64,000 bases of DNA from Pseudomaricurvus alcaniphilus (lineage in GTDB: Bacteria > Pseudomonadota > Gammaproteobacteria > Pseudomonadales > Cellvibrionaceae): contig NZ_JAAOIX010000006.1 of the NCBI RefSeq assembly GCF_011440395.1, forward strand, positions 62,001-126,000, given 5' to 3'. The notes below the pieces were generated by a model. The model was not told the origin of the DNA. It did no database searches and was given only the letters and a program-made list of their open reading frames with translations. This document shows, piece by piece, positions 60,725-64,000 of the stretch. The translations under genes and the position numbers were made by a program. How positions within the stretch are numbered: the stretch's first letter is position 1; the number at the start of each line of letters is the position of its first letter.

Positions 60725-61984
60725 GTGAGTAAGACACAGATTAACCTGGCAGAATTCAAGCGTTCCTGGCGCATACTGTTGCTGTCGGTGCTGGGTATTG
60801 CCATCAGCATCAACGCGGTATTGCTGTATGGTTTTGGCACTTTGGTCGGGCCGTTTGAAGAAAGCTTCGGCTGGAGTCGCAGCGCCCAGCAGGCAGCTAT
60901 TACCTTTCTCTACGGCGGGGCAGTTATCGGCTTGCAAGCGGTGGGGTGGCTCAATGTTCGCTTTGGCATCCAGCGCGTCACGGTCATTTCGCTATTGCTG
61001 ATGGCCACAGGGTATTTGGCGTGTACCCAGTTTATAGGTGGCTCCATCTGGACCTTGTACCTGGCGTTTGCCCTGTTGCCGATTATTGGCATGGGGGCGC
61101 TGGCGGTCACCTGGACCCAGTTGATCAACTTGTGGTTTGTGGAAAACCGGGGTTTGGCGCTGGCGATCGGTCTGTCTGGCACCGGCATTACCGCGGCGGT
61201 AACGCCCAATATCATGGCCTGGAGTATTGAGACTTTTTCCTGGCAGGCACCGTTCGTGTTATTGGCCGGGGTGAACCTGTTACTGATCCCCCTGTCGCTG
61301 CTGTGGTTTCATTTGCCGCAGTCAAAGCCGCTCGTAAGTGGCAAGGCCCGGGGCGATAGCGAGCATCTCCTGCCCGTCGACGGAGTCAGTTTTCGAGAGG
61401 GTTTCACCGCCCCCAAATTCTGGATTTGCAACCTCGCACTGTGCCTGGTGGTGTCAGCGGTGGTGGGTCTCGTCACCAATACCATTCCGATTTTGCAGGA
61501 CGCCGGCTTCGCCTCATCGGAAGCGGCGTTTATCTTCAGTTTCTTTGGCGTGTCCCTCATCGCCGGGCGCATGGTGGTGGGGTATTTGCTGGATCGACTC
61601 TGGCCCCCGGGTGTCGCCGCCTGCAGCCTGGTGTTACCGGCGTTGGGGTGCCTGGTCCTGCTGAGCGGGGCGGACAGCTTTGTGCTGCTGGCCATTGCGG
61701 TGGCGCTATTTGGTCTCGGCGCTGGCGCCGAATTCGATATCGCTGCATTCCTGATTGCTCGCTACTTCGGCCTGGCCGATTACGGCCGCCTGTTTGGCTT
61801 TCACCAGGGCCTGATCACTGTGGCGTCGAGTTTGGCGCCGCTGATGTTTGCCGTCATGTACAGCCAGTCGGGTGGCTATGACCTGATGTTGTTCTACTGC
61901 ACGGCAGCCACGCTGCTGGGGCCGCTGCTCCTGCTGTGGCTGGGGCGCCCGCCGCAATTCGGCGCCAGACCCGCACTCGCCTGA
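60725..61984 (+). CDS. MFS transporter, oxalate/formate or MCT-like subgroup
   Basis: A 419-residue carrier of about twelve helices. The subgroup pattern GWSRSAQQAAITFLYGGAVIG and GWLNVRFGIQRVTVISLLLMATGYL is that of monocarboxylate/oxalate-type MFS proteins, different from the spinster-type carriers at 50164 and 52303. It starts with GTG. It likely imports or exports a carboxylated intermediate. A strong terminator follows. Confidence 0.88.
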   Translation: MSKTQINLAEFKRSWRILLLSVLGIAISINAVLLYGFGTLVGPFEESFGWSRSAQQAAITFLYGGAVIGLQAVGWLNVRFGIQRVTVISLLLMATGYLACTQFIGGSIWTLYLAFALLPIIGMGALAVTWTQLINLWFVENRGLALAIGLSGTGITAAVTPNIMAWSIETFSWQAPFVLLAGVNLLLIPLSLLWFHLPQSKPLVSGKARGDSEHLLPVDGVSFREGFTAPKFWICNLALCLVVSAVVGLVTNTIPILQDAGFASSEAAFIFSFFGVSLIAGRMVVGYLLDRLWPPGVAACSLVLPALGCLVLLSGADSFVLLAIAVALFGLGAGAEFDIAAFLIARYFGLADYGRLFGFHQGLITVASSLAPLMFAVMYSQSGGYDLMLFYCTAATLLGPLLLLWLGRPPQFGARPALA

Positions 61985-62004
61985 GTTGTAGGGCGCCGGC
62001 AAGC

Positions 62005-62038
62005 AAAAAAGCCAGGATATAATGTCCTGGCTTTTTTT
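62005..62038. terminator. bidirectional rho-independent terminator
   Basis: AAAAAAGCCAGGA and TCCTGGCTTTTTTT form a stem with A-run and T-run on both sides, loop TATAATG. It lies between the convergent MFS and dioxygenase genes and should end both transcripts. Confidence 0.88.
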
Positions 62039-62058
62039 GCGCTGCGGTTACTTGGCTG

Positions 62059-62994
62059 TTACTTTTTGCCGTAGATCTCGGGGTAGACATCTTCCGGTTT
62101 GCCGACACTGGGGCCAATGATTGAGCCCACCATCTTGTGCCCCCAGGTACTCATTTTCTCCGGGTTGAGCTCAAACGGGTCGCCGTGCCAGGGTTCCAGC
62201 TCGTTGATGCATTCAAACGCAAAGCCGGACGGGTTGAAATGGTAAAACGACATGTGCGGGTCCTGGCTGTGCTGGCCCAGGGTCATTAGCAGATCCAGCT
62301 CTCGCTCCAGCACAATGTCATAGGTCTCGCCCACGTCACGCACACTGTTGACGAAGACGCCCACATGTTGCACGCCCATGCGCCCGGGCGCCAGGCCGTA
62401 GGCGATATCGTGGCTGGTCTGGTCGTTCAGCTTGGCGCGCAGGAACTCGGTTCTGCCTTTACCTGCGCCCCAGCCATACCACTGCATGCCCATCACTTCG
62501 ATAAGGAAATGCTCCAGCTCAGGGGTAAACTCCGGCGTCATCAGGACGATGTGGCCGACGCCGCGCTCATCGCACTTGAAGCCGCCGTGGGGGCGACCGG
62601 GGGTAAAGGAGCGGGGCGTCCATTTCTGGGCGTAGAAGAGCTCGTGCTGGTAGCCGACCGGGTCGCGAAAGCGCACCAGTTCCTTGACCCCACGGGTTTC
62701 ACACAGGGCGGCATCGCCCACAGTGTACGCCACCTCGTGCTTATCCAGTTGCTTGACTGCGTCAATAAAGTCGAGGCGATTGCGAGTTTCCCAGCCGATA
62801 TAGGAGACGCGCTCGATAGTGCCGGGATGGAAGGCTATGCGATGGCGCCGGTCATCCATTTTGAAGTAAAGGGAGTCGGGATCCGATTGCGGCGATTTGG
62901 CAATCTGGAACCCCATAACTTCCGGGCCGTACTCTCGCCACTGGTCAAGCTTGGCGGTTTCGAACCCCAGGTAGCCGATACTGATGATATTCAC
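62059..62994 (-). CDS. type I extradiol ring-cleavage dioxygenase (BphC/HsaC-like, VOC superfamily)
   Basis: A 311-residue two-domain VOC protein. The C-terminal domain has the Fe(II) ligands H148 (GVGHIVL), H210 (VQHVGVF) and E261 (FAFECI), and second-sphere H242 (TLGQHSQD) and Y251 (SFYHF), in the order and surroundings of 2,3-dihydroxybiphenyl dioxygenases. It cleaves a catechol next to the hydroxyls. The GTG at 62994 was chosen because TTGGAG lies six bases before it; starting from the TTG at 63006 would use that site as coding. It shares a strand with the SDR and ferredoxin upstream, probably one operon. Confidence 0.88.
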   Translation of the reverse strand: MNIISIGYLGFETAKLDQWREYGPEVMGFQIAKSPQSDPDSLYFKMDDRRHRIAFHPGTIERVSYIGWETRNRLDFIDAVKQLDKHEVAYTVGDAALCETRGVKELVRFRDPVGYQHELFYAQKWTPRSFTPGRPHGGFKCDERGVGHIVLMTPEFTPELEHFLIEVMGMQWYGWGAGKGRTEFLRAKLNDQTSHDIAYGLAPGRMGVQHVGVFVNSVRDVGETYDIVLERELDLLMTLGQHSQDPHMSFYHFNPSGFAFECINELEPWHGDPFELNPEKMSTWGHKMVGSIIGPSVGKPEDVYPEIYGKK

Positions 62995-63104
62995 GTTGTT
63001 CTCCAAATCGTTGTCGTTATCAATTGGATGGTGGTTGAGGATAATACGCCGATTGTTGCCCGGTTGAAGCAGGGCGCCTAAACCTTGAGAGTGCAGCGCC
63101 CGAA

Positions 63105-63878
63105 TCAGGTTGCCAACAGACCACCGTCGATGACCAAATCGGTACCCGTTATGTAGGTGGCTTCACCAGAGGCGACAAAGGCGGCCAGCGCGGCTACTTC
63201 CTCCGACTCTCCCGGACGATCGAGCAGTACACCTTTGAGCAATTTGGCGCGGGTTTCCGGATTCTCCACAAACGCTGCAGTGCCCGGGGTTTTGATAAAC
63301 CCGGGGCTGATACTGATGGCTCGAATGCCAACCGGGGCGCCCTCCACCGCCAATTGACGGGTGAATGACACCACCGCGCCCTTGGCCGCGGAGTGGGCGG
63401 CCTTGCCAGTCAGGGTCGAGCCACACCAGGCTGCGGTGGAGGCGATGTTGATGATGGTGCCTCCCTGCCGGGCCAGGTACTGCCAGGCGTAGCGAGTGGT
63501 GTAAAACACCAGGTCGAGTTCGTTGCGGATGACGTAGTGCCAGTCGTCGACGGAAAATTCGGCCATGGGGCCAAAGCGGGTTGCCGAGGCATTGTTGTAG
63601 AGAATATCGATGCGCTCAAACTGGCGCGCCGCATCTTCTACCCAGGCCCTGGCCTGGTCGACGTCACCGAGGTCGACCGACCCGTCGCCATGTAGTTGCA
63701 GGCCTTCAGCCTCCAGCAAGCGGCGGGTTTCGAGATGGCTGTCGGCGTGCAGGTCGCAGCCAACCACCGTGGCACCTTCGCGGGCAAAGCGCAGGGCCGC
63801 CGCGCGCCCCTGGCCGCCGCCGGTGCCGGTGATCAATGCGACCTTACCCTCGAGTCGCCTGTTGGTTGTCGACGTCAT
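63105..63878 (-). CDS. SDR family oxidoreductase
   Basis: A 257-residue classical SDR: TGTGGGQG at about residues 17-24, VVGCDLHAD with Asp for NAD, LYNNASA, and IASTAAW with the Ser. The catalytic Tyr of YxxxK is replaced: the place reads HSAAKGA, so His stands for Tyr with the Lys kept. The C-terminus VIDGGLLAT is typical. It lies 110 bp upstream of the dioxygenase gene and 18 bp downstream of the ferredoxin gene. Whether it remains active is uncertain. Confidence 0.88.
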   Translation of the reverse strand: MTSTTNRRLEGKVALITGTGGGQGRAAALRFAREGATVVGCDLHADSHLETRRLLEAEGLQLHGDGSVDLGDVDQARAWVEDAARQFERIDILYNNASATRFGPMAEFSVDDWHYVIRNELDLVFYTTRYAWQYLARQGGTIINIASTAAWCGSTLTGKAAHSAAKGAVVSFTRQLAVEGAPVGIRAISISPGFIKTPGTAAFVENPETRAKLLKGVLLDRPGESEEVAALAAFVASGEATYITGTDLVIDGGLLAT

Positions 63879-63896
63879 GGGCAGCGGCTCCCCGTT

Positions 63897-64000
63897 TTAT
63901 TCGGATACAATTTTCAGCACCTGGGCCGGACAGCAGGCAGCGCCCTCGGTGGCGGACTCCAGCAATTCTTCCGGTACCGTATCGGTAGCCAGCTCGACAA
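63897..64000 (-). CDS. P450-type small ferredoxin, C-terminal part only
   Basis: The window ends inside this gene; 34 codons with the stop are visible on the minus strand. They read CPAQVLKIVSE near the end after LLESATEGAACCPAQ, the tail of single-cluster (3Fe-4S or 4Fe-4S) ferredoxins that feed P450s, with the last cluster Cys before P-A. It lies 18 bp upstream of the SDR gene, in the same direction. It is a natural electron donor for the P450s at 2982 and 7950. Confidence 0.75.
   Translation of the reverse strand, partial: VELATDTVPEELLESATEGAACCPAQVLKIVSE

Overview
The window reads as a chromosomal catabolic region of a marine-type, aerobic gammaproteobacterium. By the mix of TonB-dependent receptors, cytochrome P450s, acyl-CoA dehydrogenases, SDRs and spinster-like MFS carriers it resembles the Cellvibrionales/Halieaceae/Spongiibacteraceae neighbourhood; this placement is inference. 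I see no rRNA, tRNA, CRISPR array, transposase gene or prophage.

Layout. 0-15.6 kb: a phytoene-desaturase-like FAD oxidoreductase and a TetR regulator, then a rightward run with P450, a beta-rich protein of unknown function, an NTF2-like protein, a small MITE-like element, an AhpD-like protein, an MFS carrier, a second closely related P450, an amidohydrolase, an acyl-CoA dehydrogenase (ACAD) pair, a crotonase, a third ACAD and a DUF1993 protein. 16-25 kb: a Na+/solute symporter, a Wzz/GumC-like membrane protein with an unexpected tyrosine-recombinase-like tail, a vanadium-haloperoxidase relative, HIT and patatin proteins, and an alpha/beta hydrolase fused to a flavin reductase. 25-34.5 kb: LysR, fused indolepyruvate ferredoxin oxidoreductase, then SDR, ACAD10/11-type dehydrogenase, phosphotransferase, a truncated acyl-CoA ligase and an MDR oxidoreductase. 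34.7-43.2 kb: AraC, a thioredoxin-like protein, a limonene-epoxide-hydrolase-like protein, a TonB receptor, and an operon of flavin monooxygenase, TetR, NTF2-like protein and esterase. 43.2-53.6 kb: uptake block of two TonB receptors, TetR, OsmC, two spinster-type MFS carriers and a GST. 53.7-64 kb: NTF2-like and LEH-like proteins, a second phosphotransferase, four SDRs, a 3-ketosteroid-dehydrogenase-like flavoprotein, an MFS carrier, an extradiol ring-cleavage dioxygenase and a truncated P450-type ferredoxin.

Together this looks like uptake (TonB receptors plus MFS), oxygenation (P450s with the ferredoxin; flavin monooxygenase with a reductase), epoxide hydrolysis, alcohol/ketone oxidation, ring opening and beta-oxidation of a hydrophobic cyclic substrate such as a steroid or terpenoid. 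The substrate cannot be read from the sequence. Two shared promoter motifs tie distant parts together: a tandem palindrome (repeats of TAATGCATATGCATTA) at both TonB-receptor promoters and weakly at an MFS/GST promoter, and a spaced dyad TTRAACAY-N9-AAGTGT at five places between 6 and 55.5 kb.
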